From Clostridia bacterium (GTDB lineage Bacteria > Bacillota > Clostridia > Oscillospirales > CAG-272): a stretch of 36,367 nt of DNA. Each line of letters starts with the position of its first letter. The stretch's first letter is position 1. Under the pieces are notes generated by a model. It ran no database searches and was not told the DNA's origin. It saw only the letters and a list, made by a program, of their open reading frames with translations. The stretch spans positions 1 to 36,367 of the forward strand of contig JAFWAA010000003.1 of NCBI GenBank assembly GCA_017507905.1, given 5' to 3'. The translations under genes were made by a program, and so were the position numbers. Shown here piece after piece: positions 13,719-22,059 of this stretch.

Positions 13719-14843
13719 ATGGCAGCAACGAAGAAGACGAAGGGTGCGGTTCCCGCAAACCTGGATGACGCAGGAAAGAAGCAGGCACTCGCCACCGCGA
13801 TGTCCCAGATCGAGAGGGACTTTGGCGCAGGCTCGATCATGAAGCTGGGCGAGAACCGCCAGATGGAGGTGCAGGCCGTGCATACGGGCTCGCTCTCGCT
13901 TGATTTTGCGCTGGGCATCGGCGGCGTTCCGCGCGGACGAATCGTCGAGATCTTTGGCCCTGAGTCCTCGGGTAAGACTACCGTGGCGCTGCATATTCTG
14001 GCCGAGGTGCAAAAGATAAACGGCACGGCGGCCTTCATTGACGCCGAGCACGCGCTCGATCCCGTATATGCCAAGGCTCTGGGCGTCAACATCAACGATC
14101 TGCTCGTTTCGCAGCCCGATTGCGGTGAGGACGCGCTGGAGATCTGCGAGGCTCTGGCTCGCTCGGGCGCCGTGGATGCCATCGTCATCGACTCGGTGGC
14201 AGCTCTCGTTCCCCGTCAGGAGATCGAGGGAGATATGGGCCAGTCCATGGTCGGCGTACAGGCACGCATGATGTCGCAGGCTATGCGCAAGCTCTCGGGC
14301 GTTATTTCCAAGAGCAATTGCGTGGTCATCTTCATCAACCAGATCCGCGAGAAGGTGGGCGTGATCTACGGCAACCCCGAGACCACTCCGGGCGGCCGTG
14401 CGCTCAAGTTCTTTGCCTCCGTCCGCATCGACGTCCGCAAGACCGAGCAGCTTAAGGACGGAAATGACGTTTACGGCAACCACGTCAAGTGTAAGATCGT
14501 CAAGAATAAGGTAGCGCCCCCCTTCCGCGTGGCCGAGTTCGATATTCTCTACGGCAAGGGCATCTCCGCCTCGGGCGAGGTCCTGGACTTTGCCATTTCG
14601 CTCGACATCATCAAAAAGAGCGGCTCCTGGTTCTCCTATAACGGCGAGCGCATCGGGCAGGGCAAGGACAACGTCCGCCGTATGCTCGAGGGCAATCCCG
14701 AGTTGATGCGTGAGATTGAGGAAAAGGTGCGCGCCATGAGCGAGAAGGCAGGCCTTGCCACCGAGCAGGAGTTTGAGGTGGACGACGAGGACGACGATTT
14801 TGATCTGAATCTCTCCTCTCTGGGAGCAGACGGTGACGACTGA
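13719..14843 (+). CDS. recA: Recombinase RecA
   Basis: A 374-residue strand-exchange ATPase for homologous recombination and SOS co-protease. Walker A is GPESSGKTT, followed by [18 protein letters not shown], Walker [16 protein letters not shown], the L1/L2 regions ([22 protein letters not shown] and [22 protein letters not shown]) and [12 protein letters not shown]. It ends in a usual acidic tail ([12 protein letters not shown]). The ATG at 13719 follows AAGGAGAAGG at good spacing and gives the family length; the frame is open for 59 more codons upstream, but these overlap the promoter. recX follows and its possible upstream start overlaps the recA stop, so the two are co-transcribed. Confidence 0.98.
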   Translation: MAATKKTKGAVPANLDDAGKKQALATAMSQIERDFGAGSIMKLGENRQMEVQAVHTGSLSLDFALGIGGVPRGRIVEIFGPESSGKTTVALHILAEVQKINGTAAFIDAEHALDPVYAKALGVNINDLLVSQPDCGEDALEICEALARSGAVDAIVIDSVAALVPRQEIEGDMGQSMVGVQARMMSQAMRKLSGVISKSNCVVIFINQIREKVGVIYGNPETTPGGRALKFFASVRIDVRKTEQLKDGNDVYGNHVKCKIVKNKVAPPFRVAEFDILYGKGISASGEVLDFAISLDIIKKSGSWFSYNGERIGQGKDNVRRMLEGNPELMREIEEKVRAMSEKAGLATEQEFEVDDEDDDFDLNLSSLGADGDD

Positions 14844-14874
14844 GAGCCTGCATGAATCCCATCGGGGACAGGGA

Positions 14875-15513
14875 ATGCTCATTCGTATTCGCAGCCTACG
14901 CGTTCAGCACGAGGGGGCTGAGGTTTCGGTGGGGATCGTCATTACCTGCGGCGAGCATCGCGAGCAGAAGAGCCTGCCCATCACGACCGAGCAATACTGT
15001 GAGCTGAAGCTCTCCGTCGGAGAGATCAGCGAGGAGCTTTACGACCGATTGGAGGAGGCCTCCGTGCTTTGCTCCGCGCTCCGAAGCGGCGAGCATTTGC
15101 TCTCCTACGGGGCAAATTCCGCACAGATGCTGATGCGAAAGCTGATGCAACGCGGATTTTCCAAGGAGGTCGCGTCCCTGGCTGTCGAACGGCTTTGCAC
15201 GGTGGGGCTCATCAACGAGCGGCAGGATCTGCGCCGCGAAGTGGAAAAATGCCTGCGCAAGCTTTGGGGAGCCAAGCGCATTTCCGCGCATCTCTGGAGC
15301 CGCGGCTTTGACCAGGAGGTCATTCGCGAGCTGCCCGCACTCCTTGAGGAGGTAGACTTTCCCGCAAACTGCGCGACCTACATTCGCAAGCATTACGGCG
15401 AGGTTCCCGATGCGCCGAACGAAAAGAAAAAGATGGTGGCGGCGCTCTGCCGCTACGGCTATACCTTACAGGAGATCCGCCTGGCCTGCGCACTCTGCGG
15501 CAGAACGAGCTGA
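14875..15513 (+). CDS. recX: Regulatory protein RecX
   Basis: A 212-residue, mostly helical protein that limits RecA filament activity. The three-helix repeat pattern is visible: SAQMLMRKLMQRGFSKEVASLAVERL with VGLINERQDLRREVEKCLR, KRISAHLWSRGFDQEVIREL, and KKMVAALCRYGYTLQEIRLA. The ATG at 14875 is preceded by GGGGACAGGGA. A GTG at 14833 would overlap the recA stop by 11 bases and add 14 residues of poor family likeness. A strong terminator follows, so recA-recX forms a two-gene unit. Confidence 0.9.
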   Translation: MLIRIRSLRVQHEGAEVSVGIVITCGEHREQKSLPITTEQYCELKLSVGEISEELYDRLEEASVLCSALRSGEHLLSYGANSAQMLMRKLMQRGFSKEVASLAVERLCTVGLINERQDLRREVEKCLRKLWGAKRISAHLWSRGFDQEVIRELPALLEEVDFPANCATYIRKHYGEVPDAPNEKKKMVAALCRYGYTLQEIRLACALCGRTS

Positions 15514-15523
15514 TCCCACGGCA

Positions 15524-15559
15524 AACGCCGACGTCCTTTGCGGACGTCGGCGTTTTTTT
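15524..15559. terminator. Terminator after recX
   Basis: AACGCCGACGTCC, loop TTTGC, GGACGTCGGCGTT, then a run of seven Ts. This is a 13-bp perfect stem between convergent recX and ylbJ. Confidence 0.92.
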
Positions 15560-15576
15560 GCAAATTGAGCGGAAGG

Positions 15577-16575
15577 TTATCCAAACAGCGGAAAAAGGAA
15601 AAGCGATAGGCAGGCAAAAAGGGCGCAGAGAAGGCCTTGAAGGAGCTTTACGCCAAGATAGTGGCCGACAGAAGCGGGCTGCTCCTTGCCCAGCGCCAGC
15701 ACCTGAAAATGCACCGAAAGCCCCGACCACCCGGCGCAAAAGGCGGCGAGCGGAATGCTGATCCGTGCTTCTGCAAGGGCAACGGCCTCCTGCATTCCTC
15801 CCGAGATCTCAAGCAGAGCGGCCGCGATCGCGCAAAGAGCGTCCGATGCACCAAGGCCCTCCAAAAGCATTCGGGCAAGGGAGGAGACCGCCGAAAAAAA
15901 GAGCACGTAGGCGCAGACCTGCAGGATCCCGCCAAGCGCCCCTCCCACCGCTTCGGTCAAAAGCAGGCTTATGCGCGGCGTTTCCTCGGTTTGCGCGGTG
16001 CAAGCGTCCTCCGCTCTCCACGTCTCCTTTGACCCTTGAAAGCGGGCGAGAAGCAGACCGAGCAGAAGGGACACGCCAAGTGACAGACCGTAGAGGAGCA
16101 CGCCCGTGCGCCATCCTCCCGTGATCCGTCCTCCCACCGCACCGATCAGAAAGGCGGGCGAGGGGACGCCGCAAAAGAGAAGCGCGCGCTCGCATTCCTC
16201 CGACGTGATCCGTCCTGCCTCGCGTGCCCCGAGCAGACAGCGCGCCCCTACGGGAAAGCCGCAGAGCCAGCCCAGCAAAAGAGAGGCCACGGCGTGCGAA
16301 GACAGGCGAAGCGATCGCTCCAGCGGGCGGAGAAGCGCTCTTGGCAAAAGCTCCCCAAGCCCTCCGCGCAAAAGAAGCTCCGAAAGCACGAGAAAGGGAA
16401 AGAGCGAGGGGATCACGCTGAAATAGCAGAGCCTGAGGGCTTGGCGCAGAGCCTCGGCGATCCGCGCTCCGAGAAGAAGCATCAGCGGCAGGGCAAAAAG
16501 AAAGGGAAGCAGGGGCAAAAGGCGGGACGCGCGTCCTTTTTTGGGGGCGCTTGCCTGATCGATCCGTGCGGTCAT
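15577..16575 (-). CDS. ylbJ: Sporulation integral membrane protein YlbJ
   Basis: A 332-residue polytopic protein of the YlbJ family (nucleoside-recognition/gate fold), needed for normal spore cortex formation in Bacillus and made under sigma-E there. Key stretches are FSVIPSLFPFLVLSELLLRGG, LLLGWLCGFPVGARCLLGA, LLFCGVPSPAFLIGAVGG, an internal polar loop (residues about 190-215), and the second gate-like half with LLEISGGMQEAVALAEA and FCAGWSGLSVHFQVLAL. The ATG at 16575 follows GAAGGAGAAG. It is divergent from yqfC, and a possible sigma-E promoter is at 16625-16653. The transported substrate is unknown. Confidence 0.92.
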   Translation of the reverse strand: MTARIDQASAPKKGRASRLLPLLPFLFALPLMLLLGARIAEALRQALRLCYFSVIPSLFPFLVLSELLLRGGLGELLPRALLRPLERSLRLSSHAVASLLLGWLCGFPVGARCLLGAREAGRITSEECERALLFCGVPSPAFLIGAVGGRITGGWRTGVLLYGLSLGVSLLLGLLLARFQGSKETWRAEDACTAQTEETPRISLLLTEAVGGALGGILQVCAYVLFFSAVSSLARMLLEGLGASDALCAIAAALLEISGGMQEAVALAEARISIPLAAFCAGWSGLSVHFQVLALGKEQPASVGHYLGVKLLQGLLCALFACLSLFLFPLFG

Positions 16576-16600
16576 GGATGTCTTCTCCTTCGCATAGAAT
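16572..16600 (+). promoter_or_regulatory. Candidate sigma-E promoter for yqfC-yqfD
   Basis: CATAGAAT (16593-16600) matches the sigma-E -10 CATACAHT at seven of eight positions. The -35 TCATGGA, 14 bases upstream, is a weak match and overlaps the divergent ylbJ start. yqfC and yqfD are sigma-E genes in Bacillus. Confidence 0.35.
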
Positions 16601-16624
16601 GGTGGTAAAGCAAGGGGCTGTTGC

Positions 16625-16653
16625 ACTTTACGCGATGAACATGCGCTTTATGC
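16625..16653 (-). promoter_or_regulatory. Candidate sigma-E promoter for ylbJ
   Basis: Minus strand GCATAAA (16647-16653), 14-nt spacer, CGTAAAGT (16625-16632). The -35 agrees at five of seven positions with KMATATT and the -10 at five of eight with CATACAHT. It is tentative but correctly placed about 50 bases before the ATG. Confidence 0.3.
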
Positions 16654-16679
16654 AAGCCGACCACGGAAGGAGGATGACC

Positions 16680-16982
16680 ATGAGGAAGGTGATGGGAAAG
16701 GGGCGGACGGATGCGCACGCTCTGAAAACCAAGGAGGAAGGGCGCGCGGACGTAGGCATGGTCGTTTTGCATCCGCGGGAGGCAACGGTCTATTCCTGCC
16801 GCCGCATTCTGCTCTATTCCCCCGAGGAGATCCGTCTGGCGAGCGGCAGCGGATGCGTGTCGGTGGTGGGTGAGGATCTGCATTGCGCGTCCTTTGCGGG
16901 AGGCACGGTTCTGATCCGCGGCAGGATCCGTTCGGTCCTCTATCCGCTGGGCACACCGAGTGAAGGAGGAGGAGAAAATTGA
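16680..16982 (+). CDS. yqfC: Sporulation protein YqfC
   Basis: A 100-residue YabP/YqfC-family protein, part of the mother-cell sporulation set. The family core is the beta-rich RRILLYSPEEIRLASGSG, then VSVVGEDLHCASFAGGTVLIRGRI, then RSVLYPL. The ATG at 16680 is taken because AAGGAGG sits six bases upstream; another ATG overlaps that site and is too close. The gene overlaps or touches yqfD (TTGA at 16979-16982), so the two are translated together, as in Bacillus. The molecular function is unknown. Confidence 0.88.
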   Translation: MRKVMGKGRTDAHALKTKEEGRADVGMVVLHPREATVYSCRRILLYSPEEIRLASGSGCVSVVGEDLHCASFAGGTVLIRGRIRSVLYPLGTPSEGGGEN

Positions 16983-16984
16983 GA

Positions 16985-18163
16985 ATGTCGGTTTTTCTGT
17001 TTCTTGCGGGCGAGCGCCGCCTGCGCGTGGCCAAGAAGGACTGCGCGGCCGTGCTGGATCTCTGCCTGCAGGATAGCTTTTCGCTCCGTTTTCCGCATTG
17101 GGAGGAGAACGGAGACCTTTGCTTTTCCTGCTCTCTGCAAACGGCAAAGCGTCTCTTGCGCCTTTGCGCCGAGCGAGGGCTTGCGGTCGAGGTACTGGCC
17201 TCGCGGGGGCTTCCCGTGCATTTGCGGCGTTTGCTCACACGGCCGGGCGTCCTCGTGGGGGGACTTCTGGTGCTGCTCCTTCTCGTCTCCTCCCAACGCT
17301 TCCTTTGGGATATCCGCGTGCGCGGAAACGAACGAATGACCACTGCCGAGGTGCTCTCCGAGCTTCGCGAGTGCGGTCTGTTTACGGGAGCGTATCTGCC
17401 GCGGCTTGACGTTCGCGCATTGGAAAATCGCGTGCTGATCGCCTCGGATCGCATCGCCTGGATCTCGGTCAATCTTTCGGGAACCGTGGCCGAGGTGCAG
17501 GTGGTGGAGGGGGTGGAGCGTCCGCCAAAGGAGAACACGTCTCCCGCCAATCTCATCGCGGCGACCGACGGGCAGATCGAGCAGCTCTTGATCTATCGCG
17601 GAGAGGCGGCCGTCAAGATCGGGCAGGCGGTCAGGCGTGGGGAGCTTTTGGTCAGCGGGATCTATGACAGCAGCCTTGAGGGCTACCGTCTTACCCGTGC
17701 CGTAGGCGAGGTGTGGGCGCGCACCGAGCGGCAGATCCACATCGAAATCCCCCTCTCCTATGAGGAAAAGTGCTATGAGGAGAGCGAATGCGCGGATATC
17801 GCTTTGAATTTCTTCGATTTTTCGGTAAAAATTTTCAAAAAGGCTGGAAATTGGGAGGGGTCATGTGATATAATAGAGAGAGAAATCGGCTTTGCCTCGC
17901 TTGGGCTGTCTGCGCTTCCCGTGCATCTTTTGGTCACGGAGCGCGTTCCCTATCGGGTGCAGACCGCTGTCCGTAGTCCCGAGGAGGCCTCGACCCTTGC
18001 CTTTGCGCAGCTGGAGCATGAGCTTGCGGCGCTTTCAAGGGAGGTCGAGCTTCTGGAGAAACGCATCACCGTTTCGGTCACGGACACCGCCGTTCTCCTT
18101 GACTGTACTCTGCGCTGCATCGAAAACATTGCCGTGCAGGCCGAGCTTGAGGTGAACGGCTGA
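16985..18163 (+). CDS. yqfD: Sporulation protein YqfD
   Basis: A 392-residue membrane protein, stage IV sporulation family. A cytoplasmic N-domain (about 1-85, including RVAKKDCAAVLDLCLQDS and a CAERGLAVEVLASRGLP block) is followed by one membrane helix (GVLVGGLLVLLLLVSSQRFLW). An extracytoplasmic POTRA/FtsQ-like part follows (IRVRGNERMTTAEVLSELRE, then NRVLIASDRIAWISVNLSGT and VAEVQVVEGVE). The C-terminal end is about 90 residues with helical and beta segments. AGGAGGAGG lies upstream; a TTG at 16979 would overlap the yqfC stop and is an alternative start. It is the second gene of the yqfC-led run. Confidence 0.92.
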   Translation: MSVFLFLAGERRLRVAKKDCAAVLDLCLQDSFSLRFPHWEENGDLCFSCSLQTAKRLLRLCAERGLAVEVLASRGLPVHLRRLLTRPGVLVGGLLVLLLLVSSQRFLWDIRVRGNERMTTAEVLSELRECGLFTGAYLPRLDVRALENRVLIASDRIAWISVNLSGTVAEVQVVEGVERPPKENTSPANLIAATDGQIEQLLIYRGEAAVKIGQAVRRGELLVSGIYDSSLEGYRLTRAVGEVWARTERQIHIEIPLSYEEKCYEESECADIALNFFDFSVKIFKKAGNWEGSCDIIEREIGFASLGLSALPVHLLVTERVPYRVQTAVRSPEEASTLAFAQLEHELAALSREVELLEKRITVSVTDTAVLLDCTLRCIENIAVQAELEVNG

Positions 18164-18205
18164 CCGCCCAAGGCATAGCGACATCGCTCTGCGGAAAGGA
18201 TCCAT

Positions 18206-19243
18206 ATGAACCGAAGAATCATCCGAATGAATCAGCCCGACGCCACGGCCAAGATCTTTGGCAGCTTTGACAGCAACGCCTCCATGATCGAGTCCTATTT
18301 TTCCGTCTCTCTGCGCAACCGTGCAGGGGAGGGCGGCGACTCCATCGTGATCGAGGGGGAGAACGAGGAGCAGGTCAATGCGGCGGCACAGTGCGTCACC
18401 TATCTGCACGAGCTTTCCTCCAAGACCGACACGATCACCGACCAGGCGGTCAAGTACGCCATGGACATGGTTGCCTCGGGCGAGGGAGAGGCGCTTGGCA
18501 AGCTGGGAGACGCCTGCATCTGCCTGACCAGCCGCGGCAAGCCCATCAAGGCAAAGACGGTCGGACAGAAGCAGTACGTGGACGCGATCCGCAAGAACAC
18601 CATCGTGCTTGGCGTTGGCCCTGCGGGAACGGGAAAGACTTTCCTTGCAGTCGCCATGGCGGTGCGTGCGCTCAAGGAGAAGCAAGTCAATCGCATCATT
18701 CTGACCCGTCCTGCGATCGAGGCGGGAGAGAAGCTGGGCTTCCTTCCGGGAGACCTGCAGAGCAAGATCGATCCCTATCTCCGTCCGCTCTACGACGCGC
18801 TATACGAGATGCTTGGCGTGGAGTCCTACCAGAAGCTGGTGGAGAAGAACGTGATCGAGATCGCTCCGCTGGCCTATATGCGCGGACGAACGCTTGACGA
18901 TTCCTTCATCATTCTCGACGAGGCGCAAAACGCAACGCCCGAGCAGATGAAGATGTTTCTGACCCGTCTCGGCTTCAATTCCAAGGCCGTCGTCACGGGT
19001 GACCTCACCCAGACCGACCTGCCAAGAGGGCAGAAGAGCGGTCTTGCCACCGCCGTCAAGATCCTGTCGGGCATCGACGATATCGCCATTCACACCTTCG
19101 ACGATCGCGACGTCGTCCGTCACCGCCTGGTGCAAAAGATCATTCTGGCCTACGAAAAGCACGATCGCGAGCTGGCAAGGCGCGCGGCCGAGCGTCAGGC
19201 GGCAGAAAAGCAGAAGCTCCGCGCCGAGCGGAAGGAAAAATAA
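18206..19243 (+). CDS. phoH: PhoH family P-loop ATPase (YbeZ type)
   Basis: A 345-residue protein. The N-terminus contains a KH-like RNA-binding region (about 20-80). The PhoH ATPase domain follows: Walker A GPAGTGKTFLAVAMAVRAL (about 134-152), LTRPAIEAGEKLGFLPGD, YMRGRTLDDSFIILDEAQN (Walker B) and VVTGDLTQTDLP. The tail is strongly charged. Such PhoH proteins occur next to ybeY almost everywhere and are thought to act with it in RNA and ribosome maturation. GGAAAGGA precedes the ATG. It is third in the run and 39 bases ahead of ybeY. The membrane HD phosphohydrolase that sits between these two in Bacillus is absent. Confidence 0.94.
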   Translation: MNRRIIRMNQPDATAKIFGSFDSNASMIESYFSVSLRNRAGEGGDSIVIEGENEEQVNAAAQCVTYLHELSSKTDTITDQAVKYAMDMVASGEGEALGKLGDACICLTSRGKPIKAKTVGQKQYVDAIRKNTIVLGVGPAGTGKTFLAVAMAVRALKEKQVNRIILTRPAIEAGEKLGFLPGDLQSKIDPYLRPLYDALYEMLGVESYQKLVEKNVIEIAPLAYMRGRTLDDSFIILDEAQNATPEQMKMFLTRLGFNSKAVVTGDLTQTDLPRGQKSGLATAVKILSGIDDIAIHTFDDRDVVRHRLVQKIILAYEKHDRELARRAAERQAAEKQKLRAERKEK

Positions 19244-19282
19244 GACATTCCCAAAACCATTCAAGAAACACGGAGAACGAAT

Positions 19283-19786
19283 ATGAACAGAAAAATGAAG
19301 CTGAAGGTGGCCTTTGACAACGCACAGGAGAGCCGCCCCGTAACCTACAAGATGAAGATGCTCGTCCGCAATGCCATCGAGGCAACGCTTGACGAGGAGC
19401 AATACGAAAATCCCTGCGAGGTGTCGGTGACCTTTACCGACAACGAGGGCATTCACGCCCTCAACCGCCAATACCGCGGCGTTGACCGCCCGACCGACGT
19501 GCTCTCCTTCCCCCTCTTTGACTACGAGGGAACGAGCGAGGAGCCGCCCGTGGACGAGTGGATCGGCATTCTCGGTGACATCGTCCTCTCCCTTGAGCAG
19601 GCAGAGAAGCAGGCCGAGGAGTTCGGTCATTCCTTCGAGCGTGAGGTCGCCTTCCTCTGCGTGCATTCCATGCTGCACCTTCTGGGTTACGATCACGAGA
19701 CGGGTGAGGAGGACGAGCGCGAGATGCGCGCAAAGCAGACCAAGATCATGTCCGCCCTCGGCCTTGCGGTCGAGACAGACAGTTGA
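19283..19786 (+). CDS. ybeY: Endoribonuclease YbeY (rRNA maturation)
   Basis: A 167-residue metal-dependent RNase involved in 16S rRNA 3'-end maturation and ribosome quality control. The zinc-binding H-x3-H-x5-H signature is HSMLHLLGYDH (about residues 132-142). The preceding family block NRQYRGVDRPTDVLSFP and the ILGDIVLSLEQAEKQAEEFGHSFEREVAFL segment are complete. CACGGAGAACGAAT gives the ribosome binding site for the ATG at 19283. It lies directly after phoH and 13 bases before the next gene, matching the widespread phoH-ybeY pairing. Confidence 0.95.
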   Translation: MNRKMKLKVAFDNAQESRPVTYKMKMLVRNAIEATLDEEQYENPCEVSVTFTDNEGIHALNRQYRGVDRPTDVLSFPLFDYEGTSEEPPVDEWIGILGDIVLSLEQAEKQAEEFGHSFEREVAFLCVHSMLHLLGYDHETGEEDEREMRAKQTKIMSALGLAVETDS

Positions 19787-19799
19787 AGGGCAGGCTGCG

Positions 19800-20282
19800 A
19801 TGAGTTACCTTCAACAGCCCTATCGGAAGACCGATAAAAAGCCGAAGGACGAGAGAGCAGATACCGTAGGGAAGACCGAGAACTTCTTCTCGCGCAACGT
19901 AAAGACCATTACCTTCTGCCTCACCCTTGCGGCGCTTCTTGCCGTCTTCATTCCGATCGGTGTGATCGGGATAGACAAGCTCGACGAGCTGTTTGATCCC
20001 GCACGCAATCTTCCCGAGATGACGCTTGAGGACGTCATTGCGCTTTCCGAGCGCGAGGAAACCCTGTATCTGAAGGACCTGACCTGCTATCGCGGCGAAA
20101 AGGGCGAGTGGACGATCGGCACCGTTTACACGGTCTACATCGGCGAGGAGTATCTTCTTCGCGGCGTGGCCAGCCACGTGGATTCCCGTTTGGAGTCCTG
20201 CGTTCTCTACAACCAGCAAACACAAGAAGAGGTTGACGTTCTGGAGGATGACGTTCGCGCCTTCCTCGCCGGTCAGCCGTAA
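19800..20282 (+). CDS. Uncharacterised single-pass membrane protein between ybeY and era
   Basis: A 160-residue protein with a polar N-terminus (YLQQPYRKTDKKPKDERADT), one membrane helix at about 38-60 (FCLTLAALLAVFIPIGVIGI) and a C-terminal extracytoplasmic part of about 95 residues. The C-terminal part reads LEDVIALSEREETLYLKDL, CYRGEKGEWTIGTVYTVYIG and QTQEEVDVLEDDVRAFL. I do not recognise the family. It occupies the place where Bacillus has dgkA and cdd, is 11 bases before era, and is clearly part of the operon. The ATG at 19800 follows GGGCAGG. A longer frame that runs backwards over ybeY is a shadow. Confidence 0.8.
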   Translation: MSYLQQPYRKTDKKPKDERADTVGKTENFFSRNVKTITFCLTLAALLAVFIPIGVIGIDKLDELFDPARNLPEMTLEDVIALSEREETLYLKDLTCYRGEKGEWTIGTVYTVYIGEEYLLRGVASHVDSRLESCVLYNQQTQEEVDVLEDDVRAFLAGQP

Positions 20283-20293
20283 GGAGCATATTG

Positions 20294-21178
20294 ATGAAAA
20301 GAACCGGATTTATTACCATCGTCGGACGCCCGAACGTAGGCAAGTCCACGCTGCTCAACGCGATCCTTGGTGAAAAGATCGCCATCGTATCGAGCAAGCC
20401 TCAGACCACGCGCAACCGCATCGCGGGCATTGAGACGCGCGGGGAGGATCAGTTTGTCTTTCTGGACACGCCTGGTATGTTCAAGGCACAGAACTCGCTT
20501 GGCGATTTTATGGTCAAGACCGCAAACAGTACCATGCAGGATGGCGACGCCGTGATCCTCGTGGCCGACGCCGGCTTTGCCCCCGGTGACGTGGAGGAGA
20601 GCATCATCACCTACCTCAAGCGCTCGGGCATTCCCGGGATCCTTGCCTTGAACAAGGTGGATCTCTACCGCCGCGAGCAGATCGCGGCCACCATTGCCGC
20701 CTATGCCGCAAAGCACGATTTCTTTGCCGTGGTTCCGATCTCGGCCAAGAAGGGAAAGTACGTAAGCGAGGTGCTTGACGAATGCTCCAAGCTTTTGCGC
20801 GAGGGCGAGTGGTTTTACGATGAGGATATGATCACCGACCAATCCCAGCGGCAGATGGCTGCCGAGACGATCCGCGAGAAGATCCTGCGCACGGTGGACA
20901 AGGAGATCCCCCACGGCGTTGCGGTCACGGTCGAGGAGTTCGTCGAGGAGGAGACGGTCGTGCGCATTCGTGCCGAGATCTTTTGCGAGAAGGCTTCGCA
21001 CAAGGGCATTCTCGTGGGCAAGAACGGCGAAACGCTCAAGCGCATCGGCTCCTATGCCCGAGAGGATCTGGAGCGCCTGCTGGACAAGCAGGTCTACCTC
21101 AACCTCTGGGTCAAGGTCAAGGAGAACTGGCGAGACAGCCAAAGAGGCATTCTGAGCTTCGGCTACACCGAGGATTGA
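20294..21178 (+). CDS. era: GTPase Era
   Basis: A 294-residue essential GTPase that binds the 3' end of 16S rRNA during 30S assembly. G1 is GRPNVGKSTLLN, G2 lies around SSKPQTTRNRI, G3 is DTPGM, G4 is NKVD and G5 is ISAKKG. The C-terminal KH domain has ILVGKNGETLKRIGSYARE with the GKNGETLK signature. The ATG at 20294 has AAGGAG seven bases upstream; the TTG at 20291 is less likely. It is followed 50 bases later by recO, as in many Firmicutes. Confidence 0.97.
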   Translation: MKRTGFITIVGRPNVGKSTLLNAILGEKIAIVSSKPQTTRNRIAGIETRGEDQFVFLDTPGMFKAQNSLGDFMVKTANSTMQDGDAVILVADAGFAPGDVEESIITYLKRSGIPGILALNKVDLYRREQIAATIAAYAAKHDFFAVVPISAKKGKYVSEVLDECSKLLREGEWFYDEDMITDQSQRQMAAETIREKILRTVDKEIPHGVAVTVEEFVEEETVVRIRAEIFCEKASHKGILVGKNGETLKRIGSYAREDLERLLDKQVYLNLWVKVKENWRDSQRGILSFGYTED

Positions 21179-21228
21179 TTGACCGATCCTTAACTAAGGG
21201 GATCATTTTGGGAAAGGAGGGAGCAGCC

Positions 21229-22059
21229 TTGCAGCACGAGAGCATAGACGGCATCGTCGTCCGCGTGCGGGATATGGGCGATCACGATCGCTATCTGTCG
21301 GTCCTGACGGCAGAGAAGGGCAGGATCTCGATCCTGGCCAAGGGAAGCTGCTCGCTCCGCGGACCGCAGCTGGCGGTCAGTCAGCTGTATACCTACGCCA
21401 ATTTTGAATATTACCGCAGAGGGGATTTTTACATTCTCAAGGGCGGCTCCTCCATTCAGCCCTTCTATGCGTTGAGCATGGACATCGACCGCCTCAATCT
21501 TGCGGCCTACCTTTGCGACGTCACCTGCGAGCTGACCGACGAGGGAGAGCCTGCAGGGGATATGCTTCGCCTTTTGCTCAATTCGCTTTACGCGGTCAGC
21601 CGCGATCTGTATCCGCAGGACACCGTCAAGGCGGCGTTTGAGCTTCGTGCGGCGGCCCTTTCCGGATACGCGCCCGAGCTGACCTGCTGCGCAAGGTGCG
21701 GAAGGACGGCGGAGGAAGGGGAGGTTTACCTTGACGTGATGAACGGAGCTTTGCTCTGCGAGGATTGCCTGCATCGCGGAGCGCCGCAGAGGCGGATCGA
21801 TCCGGTGTATGACGATCTGCGCGAGGCCGAGGTGCTCTGTCCCCTTTCCCCCTCCGCGCTTGCTGCCCTCCGCTATTGCCTTTTTGCCCCTATGGAGCGG
21901 TTGTTCTCCTTCGAGATCAAGGACGAGCAGGATCGGCACGCCTTTTCCAAGGCGGCGCAGACCTATCTGCTCTCGCATCTCGGCAGGGGCTTTGATTCTC
22001 TGAACTTTTATCTGAGCATGCGGCAAGTGCCGCGGCCTTCCAAAGAGAGGACGATATGA
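21229..22059 (+). CDS. recO: DNA repair protein RecO
   Basis: A 276-residue mediator that loads RecA with RecR. The N-terminal OB fold reads DGIVVRVRDMGDHDRYLSVLTAEKGRISILAKG. The helical domain follows, with a four-cysteine zinc site (C-x2-C and C-x2-C: CARCG ... LLCEDC). The start is a TTG at 21229, chosen because AAAGGAGG is nine bases upstream and no in-frame ATG fits; the protein would begin M-QHESIDGIVVRV, as the family does. The stop overlaps the mutS2 start by four bases (ATGA), so the two are translationally coupled. Confidence 0.93.
   Translation: MQHESIDGIVVRVRDMGDHDRYLSVLTAEKGRISILAKGSCSLRGPQLAVSQLYTYANFEYYRRGDFYILKGGSSIQPFYALSMDIDRLNLAAYLCDVTCELTDEGEPAGDMLRLLLNSLYAVSRDLYPQDTVKAAFELRAAALSGYAPELTCCARCGRTAEEGEVYLDVMNGALLCEDCLHRGAPQRRIDPVYDDLREAEVLCPLSPSALAALRYCLFAPMERLFSFEIKDEQDRHAFSKAAQTYLLSHLGRGFDSLNFYLSMRQVPRPSKERTI

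Noticed and set aside
17857..17878. TATAAT inside yqfD as an internal promoter
   Set aside because: No -35 box at a suitable distance (the nearest TTGGGA is only about 12 bases away). The bases encode the ordinary YqfD sequence.
19482..19799. Upstream extension of the 160-residue membrane protein across ybeY
   Set aside because: Ser/Arg-rich translation of the ybeY gene in another frame; the start at 19800 has its own ribosome binding site.
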